This document shows, piece by piece, positions 1-11,263 of a stretch of 64,000 nucleotides of DNA. How positions within the stretch are numbered: the first letter of the stretch is position 1; each line of letters opens with the position of its first letter. Source of the DNA: Neurospora crassa OR74A (lineage: Eukaryota > Ascomycota > Sordariomycetes > Sordariales > Sordariaceae); NCBI RefSeq assembly GCF_000182925.2, contig NC_026501.1, forward strand, positions 124,001 to 188,000, written 5' to 3'. Made by a program: the position numbers and the translations under genes. The notes beneath the pieces were generated by a model. It was not told the origin of the DNA. It did no database searches and worked only from the letters and a program-made list of their open reading frames with translations.

Positions 1-3000
1 AACAACCGCGGAGATTACGCTGCTGTCGAGGGTGAAGTCCACTACGGTGGTATCTCCGCCGAAGAAGTAGCCAAAAAGTACCGCGGCGAAGTCGTGTACA
101 ATGGCGAAGACGACATCCATCTGCCCACCCTCACCGTCGAGCAAACACTCAAGTTCTCCCTCTACAACAAGACCAAGAAGCGCCTGCGCGGCGACATGGA
201 GCTTATCATCACCGCTCTGCTCAAGATGTTCGCCATGTCGCATACCCGCCACACCATCGTCGGTGACGCCTACGTTCGCGGCGTGTCAGGCGGTGAGCGC
301 AAGCGTGTCTCTATCCAGGAGTCGCTGGCCACCAAGTCGTCTGTCGTCTGTTGGGATAACTCTACCCGTGGTCTCGATGCTTCTTCGGCCCTCGACTATG
401 CCCGCTCCCTGCGCATCATGACTGACGTCAGTGACCGCACCACCATCACCACGCTGTACCAAGCCGGCGAGGGTATCTACGAGCTGATGGACAAGGTCCT
501 TGTCATTGACGAGGGCAGGATGCTCTACCAGGGTCCGGCGTCCAAAGCCAGACAGTACTTTATCGATCTCGGTTTCCACGCGCCGCCTCGCCAAACCACC
601 CCCGACTTTTTGACCTCCATCTGTGACCCCAACTCTCGCCAGTTCCGTCCCGGCTGGAAAGACCGCTGCCCCAAAACGGCTGAAGAACTCGAAAAGGCTT
701 TCCTCGCCAGCGAAGCTTACCAAGACGTCCTCGCCGACGTTCGCGACTACGAAGCCTACCTCCAAGAAACCAACCACGCCGACACCCATGCCTTCAAGGA
801 GTCTGTCGTGTCGCAAAAGTCCCGCCGTGTCTCCAAAGAGTCCAACTACACCGTCTCTTTCTTCAAGCAAGTCGCCGCCTGCACGCGCCGCGAGGCCTGG
901 CTGGCTTGGGGCGACAAGCAGGAACTGCGGACCAAGTTCTTCATCATCATTGGCTGCGCTCTGGTAGTCAGCTCTCTGTTCTACGATTCCCCCTTGGATA
1001 CTTCGGGCGCTTTCATGAGAGGCGGTACCACCTTCTACAGCATCATCTTCCTCGGCTGGCTCCAGATGGGAGAGCTGATGAAGGCTGTTAGTGGAAGAGC
1101 GGTGGTGGAAAGGCACAAGGCGTATGCTTTTTACCGACCATCGGCTGTTAATCTCGCTCGCGCCATCCTCGATTTCCCCTTGCTGCTCATCCAGGTCATC
1201 GTCTTCAGCTTGATTGTCTACTTCATGACGGGGCTGGACCGCGACCCGGGCAAGTTCTTCACCTACGTCCTCTTGATCTTCACGACCACGTACTGTCTGA
1301 CCGCCCTGTATCGCATGTTTGCCGCTCTAAGTCCCACCATCGACGACGCAGTGCGGTTTGCCGGGCTGGCTCTCAACCTGATCGTCATGTTCTGTGGCTA
1401 CGTCATAGCCAAGCCCGTTATGCTCGGCCAGAAGATCTGGTTCGGCTGGTTGTACTATGTCAGTCCTGTCGGCTACTCGTTCGAGGCCGTCTTGACCAAT
1501 GACTTCCACGGAAGGCAGATGCAGTGCTCGCCGGGTATGTTGGTGCCCCAGGGCCCTGGCGTCCAGCAGCAGAATCAGGGATGTACGCTGCCGGGTGGTA
1601 TGCCAGGGGATGACACGGTGAACGGTGATGCTTATCTCGCCCAGCAGTTCCAGTACACGAGGGGACACTTGTGGAGGAACTGGGCCGTCATCATTGCCTT
1701 CTCTGTACTCTATCTGCTGGTTACCGTGTTGGCGACTGAGAAGCTGTCCTTTGTTGGCGGTGGCGGCGGCGCGCTGGTGTTCAAGAAGACTTCCAAGGCC
1801 AAAAAGAACTTGACTCTCGGCAACCAAGGCCAGCACGACGAAGAAAAGGGCAGCTCGAGAGGCTCCTCTACAGACGACATCGGCAAGAAAACCCCTCAAG
1901 GCCCATCTCGCAAGGAGATGGATGGCACTATCGAAAAGTCCCAGAAGGTCTTCACCTGGGAGAATGTCACGTACACCGTCCCCACGCCCCAAGGCCCCAA
2001 GCGCTTGTTGAATAACGTCACTGGCTACGTCAAACCAGGCGTCATGGTCGCGTTGATGGGTGCCTCGGGAGCCGGCAAGACGACCCTTCTCAACACGTTG
2101 TCTCAGCGCCAAACCGTTGGTGTCGTCACTGGCGATATGCTCGTTGACAGCAAGCCCCTCGGAACCGAATTTCAGCGCAGCACCGGCTTTGTCGAGCAAA
2201 TGGACCTGCACGATGAGTCCACCACCATCCGTGAAGCCCTCGAATTCTCGGCCCTCTTGCGCCAATCCCGCGACACTCCCCGGGCCGAAAAGCTTGCATA
2301 CGTGGATAGCATCATCAACCTCCTTGAGCTGGAAGAGATCCAAGACGCCATCATTGCTTCCCTAGGAGTCGAGCAGAAGAAGCGGTTGACCATTGGTGTT
2401 GAGCTGGCCGCCAAGCCTTCGCTCTTGCTGTTCCTTGACGAGCCCACCAGTGGCTTGGATTCGCAGTCGGCCATGTCCATCGTCCGCTTCCTGAGAAAGT
2501 TGTGTGCGGCTGGGCAGGCCATCATTTGCACCATCCATCAGCCCAGTTCCGATCTGATCCAGGAGTTTGACAAGATCCTGGCCCTGAACCCTGGCGGCAA
2601 TGTCTTCTACTTTGGTCCCGTTGGCGAAAACGGCTCTTCGGTCGTCAACTACTTTGCCGCTCGGGGTGTCGAGTGTCCGCCGGGCAAGAACGTGGCCGAG
2701 TTCCTCCTCGAGACCGCCGCGAAGCCGCACAAACGAAAGGGTGAGGACGGGAAGAGCAGGAGGATTGTTTGGGCGACGGAGTGGAAGGAGAGTGAAGAGT
2801 ACCGTCAAGTCCTTACCGAGATCAGCCAGATCAAGAAAGCCCGGGCCTTGGCCAACCAACTCACCCTCGCCAACGACCAAGCTCAGCCTGTCCAGCACGA
2901 GTTCGCAGCGCCCATTCCCACGCAGGCCTGGCTCCTTACCAAGCGCATGTTCATCCGCCAATGGCGCGACCCCTCGTACCTCTACGGCCGTCTTTTCATC

Positions 3001-4081
3001 TGCTTGATCATGGGCATCTTCAACGGCTTCACCTACTGGAAGATTTCGTCTCCACACTATTCCCGCCCGCTCTCCCTCACCGACCTCCAAAACACCCTCT
3101 TCACGGCCTTCCTGATCATCATGATCCCCAGCACCGTCCTCAACGCCGTCCTGCCCAAGTTCTACATGTCCCGCTCTCTTTGGGAAGCGCGCGAGCACCC
3201 GTCCCGCATCTACGGCTGGGTGGCCTATTGCACGGCTGAGATTCTCTCGGAGATCCCTGGCTCGGTCGTGGCTGGCACCATTTACTTTTTGGCATGGTAT
3301 CTCCCTACCGGCTTGCCCCGCGGTGCTGGCTCCACCGAGTCAGAGTCAGCAGTCTACGTCTGGCTGATGAGCGTCGCCTTCATGGTCTTCATTGCTAGCT
3401 GGGGCCAGTGGATTTGCGCTTTTGCTCCCTCTTTCACCGTCATCACCAACGTGTTGCCGTTCTTCCTTGTCATCTTTTCGCTGTTCAACGGCGTCGTGGT
3501 GCCGTGGGCACAGATGAACGTTGCGTGGAAGTGGTGGTTGTACTACATCAACCCGGCGACGTACTGGATCGGCGGCAACATGGCTGCCGTCCTGAGAGGA
3601 CAGACTGTCCACTGCACTAATAACGAGATGGCTGTGTTCCGCCCGCCGGTGGGAGAGTCGTGCCAGAGCTTTGCGGGCACTTGGCTGTCTGATGTGGGCA
3701 AGGGGTACTTGACGACAATAGGAGTTGGTAATGATGGCGGGTTTGAGTGTGGGTATTGTCCGTATGCGGACGGGGAGGAGTACCTGGCCAGTCTGAATGT
3801 GAAGTCGAGCCAGATGTGGAGGAACTTTGGTATCTTTGCGGCGTTTTGTGTCTCTAACTGGGCGTGAGTATTCCCTTTTTTCCCTTGGCAATTGTTGAAA
3901 CAGAAGTGCTAACAAAGTGATGAACAGGCTCGTTTACTTCTTCATCTACACTGTCAGAGTCAAAGGGTGGTCATTCGGTTTCGGCTTTGTGACAAGCGTT
4001 GTGGGGGCGGTGATTAGCACTGTGAAGGAGAGTGTGGAGGGTCTGTTTGGGAAGAAGGAGGAGAAGGAAGAAAAGAAGTGA
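1..4081 (+). CDS. PDR/CDR-type ABC multidrug transporter, 5'-truncated by the window edge
   Basis: Full-size fungal pleiotropic drug resistance (ABCG) exporter in the plasma membrane, ATP-driven efflux of hydrophobic compounds. Exons 1-3863 (open from base 1, so the start and first Walker A lie upstream) and 3928-4081; the intron has donor GTGAGT, branch TGCTAAC and acceptor CAG. About 1338 residues are visible. NBD1 shows signature VSGGERKRVSI (about residue 95) and the fungal-type Walker B WDNSTRGLDAS; then a six-helix membrane domain. NBD2 has Walker A GASGAGKTT (about 687), signature-like LGVEQKKRLTIG, Walker B LLLFLDEPTSGLD and a second membrane domain. The last exon adds a final membrane helix and a Lys/Glu-rich tail. 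Order NBD-TMD-NBD-TMD and sequence are typical of PDR proteins; substrate unknown. It lies next to oxidoreductases and a Zn2Cys6 regulator, compatible with detoxification or metabolite export. Confidence 0.95.
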
Positions 4082-4734
4082 GTAGGTAATGGATGTATGA
4101 GATGACGGACATGTGCGTGATGTTGGGTTGGGTTGGTTTCTTACTTTGGTTGCGCATTTGGCGTCATGTTGGGGATATCGGACGTGGAAGGCATGGATAT
4201 GGATGGGATGGAAGAAAGTTGTGATACCTCTCTCGTAGTTAGTTAGACTTGATGTTTTTGGAGGAAGATGATAGATAATATCTTATGTAATGAACTCTTT
4301 ATGATATTCTTCGTATCTTTGGTTCGTTCGCCTCTTTGCTTTTGATTCTTTAGTTCGTGATGTACTGGAATCCAATGTCTTTTTCAGTCTTGGCCTTGGT
4401 CGATTCGTACCTGGAAATCCGATGAACGGACAACGGGCAATGCTGCGGGATACCGAAAGCGGAAAACTGTTTACATCGTGCTGCTGTATGACGGGAAGCG
4501 CTGTGACTGGCGAACCTTCCGTCTTTCAGGCACTCGGACCGTTAATTGGGGCTGCCCGATGACGTAGGCATGTCGTACCTTGGAAATGACGTCGTTTCGA
4601 AGAAGGAGGACGGATTCGTTTGGTTTCCCCTTTTATATCGTTCAGTTGCTCCTCTGATTCCAAGAGACAAGCAACAGTCAGAAAGTGATCATCCAACCCA
4701 ACCCAACCCAACCCAACCACGCGAATTACCCAAA
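4082..4734. other. Intergenic region between ABC transporter and SDR
   Basis: No gene seen. Holds the 3' untranslated region of the ABC transporter and the promoter and leader of the dehydrogenase, which ends in a CCCAA pentanucleotide run. Confidence 0.6.
4693..4719 (+). repeat. (CCCAA)n microsatellite in the SDR 5' leader
   Basis: About five tandem CCCAA units end roughly 16 nt before the ATG at 4735. Too short and in the wrong place for a telomere; a simple repeat in the leader. Confidence 0.8.
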
Positions 4735-5709
4735 ATGGTCGGCACGCACAACCTCCAGGCTTCCAAGCTCTTCAACGTCGATGGCTGGGCCTGTCTCGTC
4801 ACGGGCGGCGGCACCGGCATCGGTCTGATGAACGCCCAAGCGCTTGCTGCCAACGGCGCTCGCGTGTACATTACCGGGCGGCGGTATGGGGTTCTTGTGA
4901 ATGCGGCCAAGGAACATAGTCCCAAGGAGGGAAATGGCAAGATTATTCCGTGAGTCCAGTCGCTTCCTCTCCTCGCAGACTTGCCAAGGAAAAAAACACC
5001 CCCCTAACAAATCCATGTGTCTAGCATCGGCCCCTGCGACGTCACCAACAAAGAGTCACTTGAATCCCTCGTCCACAAGTTCTCGTCGCTCGAACCGCAT
5101 CTCAACCTGCTTGTCTGCAACGCCGGCATCTCGGGCCCCAAAGCCGACCCGTCCGTCTCCTCGTCGGCCAAGGACATTGCCCACGAACTCTGGACCAAGG
5201 AAAACTTTTCCGACTGGTCGTCCGTCTTCACCACCAACGTTTCGTCCGTCTATTTTACTACCATCGCCTTCTTGCCGCTGCTCCAAGCCTGCAGTGCCGC
5301 CCACCCCGAGGGCCACAACCACATGGCGGGCAACGTGATCGTCATCAGCTCCATGTCGGGCATCATGCGCAACGCGCAGAAACATTTTGCCTATAATGCG
5401 TCCAAGGGGGCGACGGTGCACTTGACCAAGCTGATGTCGACCGAGTTTGAGAAGACGGGTGTGCGGGTGAACTCGATTGCGCCCGGGTATTTCCCGAGCG
5501 AGATGACGACGGGGGACAGCGATGAGAAGAATAAGAGCGAGTTGTCGGATGACAAGGTCAAGGGACACGGACACAAGGTGCCGGCGCAGAGGGCGGGGCA
5601 TGATGAGGAGATGGCCATGGCGGTGCTGTTCTTGGCCAAGGACCGCTATGTCAACGGGAGTGTGATTTGTGTGGATGGCGGTGTTTTGGGGGTTGTGCCT
5701 GGTAACTGA
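4735..5709 (+). CDS. Short-chain dehydrogenase/reductase (classical SDR)
   Basis: NAD(P)-dependent oxidoreductase of the classical SDR family, 299 residues. Exons 4735-4949 and 5025-5709; the 75-nt intron has GTGAGT, a CCTAAC branch and TAG. The ATG sits in a good context (CAAAATGG). Cofactor motif TGGGTGIG at residues 23-30, NAG at 104-106, Ser about 180/181 and YNASK with Y195 and K199 form the usual fold and catalytic set. It has a short insertion before the C-terminus (GDSDEKNKSELSDDK). Closest in character to fungal proteins labelled RhlG-like 3-oxoacyl-ACP reductase or polyol dehydrogenase, but the substrate cannot be read from sequence. The neighbouring transporter and dehydrogenase fusion suggest a metabolic cluster role (inference). 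Confidence 0.93.
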
Positions 5710-6427
5710 GGCGGAATATTCTAGGAGAGGAGGAAGAAGGAAACGATAACAGCAGCATATCGATGGCGTTCGGAGTTTGGCCTGCAAGCAATGATGATGA
5801 CGCAGGGTTATACAATTACAGGAAACAATTGATTACATGGAGATATTACGCTTGCTGGGTCCTTACTATGGTGGTCTCTGCGGATCAGAAGAATAAAATC
5901 AATACGTCTCACTTTCACAAAAGTGTAACAGGGAGTACAATGGTGTGAAAACATGTTAACCAGAGACACTTGAGTTTTCTTTCACTTCGGAAATACTTGG
6001 AAGCTAGGTGCAAGGACCGAACAAAGATGCTTGGATCTAATATACGGACCGTAATGTGTTCTGTTTACTTGTACGCCCATCGCCTACTAAAATCATGCAT
6101 GCTATGGCAACGGGCGCTAACAATTTCTCTTTAGCCGCTATGGTATTTCTTGGCAGCGAACTGGTGAGGGGCTTTGGCTTCCAGCGGCATGGGATTTTGA
6201 CCAAAACACCAAATTACCTCTACTGAACAACAACACGAAGCATGGCTAGAAGACGCCAGGTCAACACTGATCGACGCTTTGATTGCTAACCTAGGCATCA
6301 CATGCAGGATACAAAGAGACAAAAACTGAAAAAAGTCAAACACCGACCGACGCCGACCACGATGCTATCCCAACCACCACCCTATGCAACAAGCAACATT
6401 CCGAACCGATGACCATGACTCCCCCGT
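5710..6427. other. Convergent intergenic region
   Basis: Sits between the 3' ends of the SDR (plus) and the dehydrogenase-propeller fusion (minus). Only 3' untranslated sequence is expected; no gene, repeat or RNA seen. Confidence 0.6.
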
Positions 6428-8364
6428 CTAAACCCCAGGCAGAGTCACGAGACCAGTATACGACCCCTCGTCGCGATGCACAACCGTCTTCTTGCCCGTC
6501 TCGACATCGACCGCATACACGCTCCCACCCAAGTCGCACACAAAGATCTGCTTCCTGGCCAGATCCAACTTGAGACCAATCGGCTCATGGAACCGTCTCG
6601 CCAGAATCTTGACCTCCTTCTTCTCGCCCTCGCCCTCTCCCGAGACCTTGGCGCAGTTCAGCGAGCAACCGCGCGGGTGCTCACCGCGATCAGTCCAGTA
6701 CAGCACCCCCGTCTCGCTCTCCATCTCGAGATCAATCGGCTCAGGCAGCTTGTCGAACACAACCTCGATATCGGAGCGGTTCGAAGCAGTCTCGCCGGCA
6801 GAGAGGAAATCATAATCCATGTTGGCGCGGAAGATGCGACCGAGGTTGGACTTGGCAGGACCCTTTTGCGTCCAGTAGAACTTGCGCTGCTTAAGGTCGA
6901 CGGTGATGCCGACGCACCAGTCCATCAAGTCACCGACACCGCCGGGGTTTTGCACGAGGACTTCGTGCTCGCTGCCGTCGACGTTGCACCGGTGCACGGA
7001 GCAGCCCTCGCGGTCGCAAAAGTAGAGCTTCTCGATGCCTGACTCCTGGTCCTTGACGAGCACGAGCTGCTTGGGCGTTGTGAGGATGCCGTCGCCCAAG
7101 AGGACCTTTTTGTCGGTGCCGTCGAGGGTGGCGGACATGAGCGAGCCGTCCTTGGCGTTCACGTCGGCGCCCATGTTGGTCCAGTACATGCGGTTGGCGG
7201 ACGGGTCGACGTCGATGCCGTCGGGGAGCGGGAGGCCGGTGACGAGGGCCTTGGGCGGCTGGTTGGGTGCGTCGAGGCGGAGGATCTTGCCGTTGGTGGA
7301 AATGCCGGCGAGGGACGGGTAGGCGGGGGAATTGGCGCCGAGACCAACGTCGAGGACGAAGATGGGCGGCATCTGCTTCCCCGCGGTGGTGGTGCCAGTG
7401 GCGGCGGCGGCAACGGTGGAGGGAGGGTAGAGACCACCCTGCTCGGGCGTCTTGAGACCGAGCTTGCCCTGGGTGATGTAGTGGTTGCGGAGCCAGTCAA
7501 CGGTCAGGGACCCGTCGAGTTTGCGCTCGTTGATGTAGTTGTCCTCGATGAAAGCGACGGTGTCAAGGCCAACGCGGTCCATCATTTGACAGGGGACGAC
7601 GGAGGTCTGGAACATGTGAGCCCAGAGGGCGTCAATTTCGGCGGCGTCCGAGACTCCCTCGGCGAGGGTGGTGAGGACTTCGCGCTTGACCGCAGCCCAA
7701 ATGCGGTTGAAGATGAAGCTGGCAAGTGTCAGTGGTGCCATGTGCTTGAGAAGTCCAAGTGCATCATCGGGGATGACTTTACTCACCCAGTAGACTCTTT
7801 CCTTGCCGTCGCTGGGAGCATGCCGCACAGCCTGAGCACGTCGCTCAAGAACGGAAAGATCTCTTGATGGGTATACCCATCCGTCATCAACTCCACCGTC
7901 CTCACCATCGGCGGCATTGTGTAGTGCACATTGCACACCATCTTTCTCCTCTCGTCGCTGACCAGGTCCAGCATCAACCCGCTCCTGAAACTGCTCGAGT
8001 TGGATCCCAGGATACAGTCCTTGGGCGCGTACTTGTCCAGCTGCCCAAAGGTATCAATCTTGAGCTCGATCTTCTCCGGCACCGCCTCGATGACGAGCCA
8101 TGCGTCCTTCACCGCCGTCTCGATGTCTGCCGACGCCGTGTAGGTGCCGTACGGAGCGGGCTCGCCGTTGGGGCAGAAGGTGGTGTAGAATTCCTTGTTC
8201 TCGTCAATGTACTTGAGGGCGTCCTCACGCGCTTGAGGAGAGGGATCCCGGATGTGCACATTGAAACCGCCGGCGACGAAGGAGCAGGCTATGCGGCGGC
8301 CGAGGACACCACCGCCCAGGATGGTGACGGGGCGGGAGCCGATATAGGGGGCTGACCAGACCAT
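6428..8364 (-). CDS. 3-hydroxyacyl-CoA/L-gulonate dehydrogenase-like protein fused to a YWTD beta-propeller
   Basis: Predicted bifunctional protein of 622 residues. Exons (minus) 8364-7787 and 7718-6428; the 68-nt intron GTGAGT...CAG restores the frame as STG-FIFNRIW. The N-terminal half is a 3HCDH-family dehydrogenase: NAD Rossmann motif LGGGVLGRRIA near residue 20, then VIEAVPEKIELK, SNSSSF and NVHYTMPP, followed by the helical domain that starts in exon 2. This resembles lambda-crystallin/L-gulonate 3-dehydrogenase and 3-hydroxybutyryl-CoA dehydrogenases. From about residue 300 to the end there are YWTD-type propeller repeats (MYWTNMG, FYWTQKG, LYWTDRG, each near a GI(D/T)VD or IDLE strand). 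The ATG at 8364 is chosen; an upstream in-frame extension offers only TTG. The propeller's role is unknown; lactonase-like or binding roles are inferences. Confidence 0.88.
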
Positions 8365-10479
8365 GTTGGATATGTGTTTGCAGTCGGGTATCAAGTGTGG
8401 TCGTTTTACGGTAAGGTGGTAGGTAAAAGGTGAAAGATGCGATGAATGGACAATGGTTTCTAGACAGAATGAATGATGAAGGAATATGCTAACAACGCTC
8501 CAACATGGTCAAAACATGGCAGATATATACAAAGTGAATTCAGACCAATGTCTCCAGAATCCGGGTATAGTTGCCATGGAAAATAGCACCCATCAATCAC
8601 GAGTTCTCGCGGCACCGACCAAGCCGTGTGCATGGAAACTTTGAAGACTGGCTTGGCCGTCCCGAGAACTCCGTCGGCCATGATCTTGGTTGTTGGTGAC
8701 CGGGTGGTGGTAAATCGTGATAAGGGGCACGGGAAGGTCCGGTACGAAAATGGGCAATGCGAGGATAATTCAAGGGAGATCCCATTGATGATCGATATCA
8801 TGGATGGTACATGTATGTTAGGTAGTTAGTATGGGATGTTATGGGATGGGATACAAGGGAAAGGAAGGGGAGCATGGCCGGCCGAAGCTCGGACGAGGAA
8901 ATCCCGGCGTGAGCAGCTTGTTTCACGAGTTCAAGACCCAATCGGAGGGCACGGCGGCTGGGCTGTCAAGCCTGCCATCCACTTCAGCAGTTCTCGTCCT
9001 AAGAAAAGATGTCCCGGAATAGGTACATACCAACAAGAGGGTCCGGTCTTGAGTTTCAAGATGCGATGAACTCTGAGTCTGTGCTTTGGAGAACACATGG
9101 GAGAAATCAGAGAGAAATGGCTAGAAGGCCCAATCAGGAGAACGGGATCTGAGAGCTCAATGCAAGGAAATAACGAAACCAGATCGGACCGACAGGCTGG
9201 GACACGATTCTGGAGATGCCGGGATGAGCGTCAAGGCTGAAGACCGTCGAGGCCACGTGCGTCGATGTTGGTGGTTGCGACCGACCAAACCCGTTAATAC
9301 TGGTGCATAATTCTCCTAGTGCCCCCTAATTTCCGTGCCCGATCAGCCAGCCTCGACGGCCAGACCGATATTCAAAGTCCAAGTTTTCTACAACCAACCA
9401 TCTTTCAAGGATCTCGCTTCATGCGAAAGCTGGCCGCTCGTTTGTCGTCTTGAACTTGGAAGGTGGTTTTGTTGTGTTCCGAGCGTGCCGATGGGATTTG
9501 ACTTGATGGATCCATATATTCTTTTGTGCATGTAGGGGTGAAACTCGCTGCCGTATCGGAGTAAGGGGATTTAACACCGTGGACGGTGTACTGCGTAGTA
9601 GCTCGGCTTTACCAACGGCCAACGGGTAACTAACGGTCAACAACCTGGCTTAGTGGGCGTGTATACATAGTTGGAATGGCTGTGCAGGGGTCAATGACGA
9701 AACTACCTAGGTAGCCCAGACAAATACATCGACGTCATAAAAGTGATCGAATCTTGCACGGTCCCCAGAGACTTTGTGGGCTGATGATGGAGCCGGCGAG
9801 CAGGGACAGGCCTTTGTCTGAATGTCAGGGGCATCATGTTTCCATATGCCTCATTTGTGGAGTCGGGCCAAGAAAGGAATTCTTCGAAGTATCGACCATG
9901 CCCACCCGATGTTCTTTCGATGAATGTTTGTTCCAGGCGGACAGCAGTCTGGAACGCTGGTGTTAGTGGGCTTGGCGACGGTAGCGTCCAGTGCCTGGCA
10001 TCGGACATTTTTCGTTCTAGGCATGGGATTTCTTTAGTGCCGGTAAGTAGTTCCCCTCCTTGATGATGTTGTTCCCGAACGTAGAGGTAGTGGAGGTGGA
10101 GACGAGTTGAAGATCGTTTTCTTCGGTGATCAATGTTTGCGTAGGTAGTTGTAGACTTTTTGGGTTGACGAGATACCAATTTTACAAGACATTTCAGATT
10201 TGAGTGAACTCTTGATTTGAGACATGTGGAAGGGACAGGATGTTCAAGGGGTTATCTACAGCCTTTTCAGAACTTCCAGAAAAACCCTCGGTAAGTCCAT
10301 CAAACATGAACAAAACACAACAATCACGAACACCCAAGAGGCACAATCAATGATTTAAATGATTGTTGATAACTATGACACGGAAAGGAAGAAGTCTTTA
10401 TATCGAGAACAATAGGTACCGTAGCGGAAAAATCAAGAAGTTGGGTAGCCTACTTGAAGGCTAGAAGTCTACCTATATC
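8365..10479. other. Large intergenic region west of the transposon-like element
   Basis: Apart from the promoter and leader of the dehydrogenase fusion, I see no supportable gene; open frames are short and lack family features. One or two TAGGTA-type motifs occur (about 8820 and 9705). Confidence 0.5.
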
Positions 10480-10984
10480 AAGTAGCCTACCTAATCTGAG
10501 TAGGCGACTTGAAATTCAGGACTTCTGATTAGCCAGATCTACGGTGCGCTATCAGGTCCACTAGAAGAGCTGCTAGGAAAAAAAAAAAAATAAGTTAAGC
10601 AAATAGCTATAGAGTTACTCCTTCTACAAAGTACCTACCTATATAAATAAAATTAGGGGATCTTTTTGTCAATCAATTGGGCTAGTGGCTCAATGGTTCT
10701 TATCGTTACTCTCTTTCTTCATATTACTAGTTTAATCCTACTGGTGGTTATCTTTTTTTACGCGAAAAGTTTCGTAGGAATAAATACTTTTATCCGGATT
10801 TCGAAGTTAAGGACTACCAAGAGGTGCACTAGAAGATCACTATAGTAGCTACTACCAACGACCCTTATAAAGACCTTCTAGAAGGTCCTTATAGGGGTCA
10901 TTCGCTTTTATTATTTTATACCCAAATTCGGCCAATTAGAGGTCTTGATTTTCAAGTAGCCTACTTATCAAAAGTAGGCTACTT
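10480..10984. mobile_element. MITE-like non-autonomous element with about 55-bp imperfect terminal inverted repeats
   Basis: The left end (10480-10534) reads AAGTAGCCTACC... and ends near TGATTAGCC. The reverse complement of the right end (10930-10984) reads AAGTAGCCTACTT... and ends near TAATTGGCC. They align over about 55 bases, and most differences are transitions, as expected after RIP-type or ordinary C-to-T decay. The right end itself forms a hairpin, AAGTAGCCTACTT and AAGTAGGCTACTT around a 5-nt spacer. The interior (about 395 bp) is AT-rich, has no long ORF and contains tRNA-like A and B boxes. Extra half-copies of the AAGTAGCCTACTT core lie just outside (about 10445 and 11029), so the true ends may extend further. 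No target-site duplication was identified with confidence. Confidence 0.55.
10679..10751 (+). other. tRNA-like (SINE-head-like) Pol III promoter core inside the element
   Basis: TGGCTCAATGG at 10686-10696 fits the box A consensus. AGTTTAATCCT at 10729-10739 resembles box B with C-to-T and G-to-A changes. The 43-nt spacing matches a tRNA gene. The acceptor stem does not pair, so this is not a functional tRNA but could be a decayed tRNA or SINE head. Confidence 0.35.
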
Positions 10985-11263
10985 ACCAAAAGAGTGCTCG
11001 GAAACCAGAGGAGGCGACTAACCCCCCAAGTGGCCTACCTGCCTTGCCTATATTTCCACTGCGGTACCAATATCCTAGGTATCTGCATCCAAATCATATA
11101 ACCCCTTTTGCTACCTCTACCTGAAGAACCTTGATCGCAAACCCTGTAAATGCAGTTACAACAGTGTATTGATGACTGGACCGCCACCACTTCAAGTCAT
11201 TAAATAACAAACTCTCAAAAGAGATTCACCAGAAAAAGACCCCCGTGCATACACACCCCAGAC
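10985..11263. other. Flank of the element and 3' region of the b5/b5-reductase gene
   Basis: AT-rich at its left part, with another degenerate copy of the element's core (AAGTGGCCTACCT, about 11029). No gene. Confidence 0.5.

Noticed and set aside
4693-4719. Telomere-like CCCAA repeat
   Set aside because: Fungal telomere repeats are TTAGGG-type; this is a short pentanucleotide leader repeat.
9703-10179. 158-codon open frame on the minus strand
   Set aside because: Not supported by composition, family motifs or a good start; sits in a non-conserved-looking intergenic stretch.
10679-10751. Functional tRNA gene
   Set aside because: A and B boxes are present, but the acceptor stem does not pair and box B is decayed; reported as tRNA-like only.
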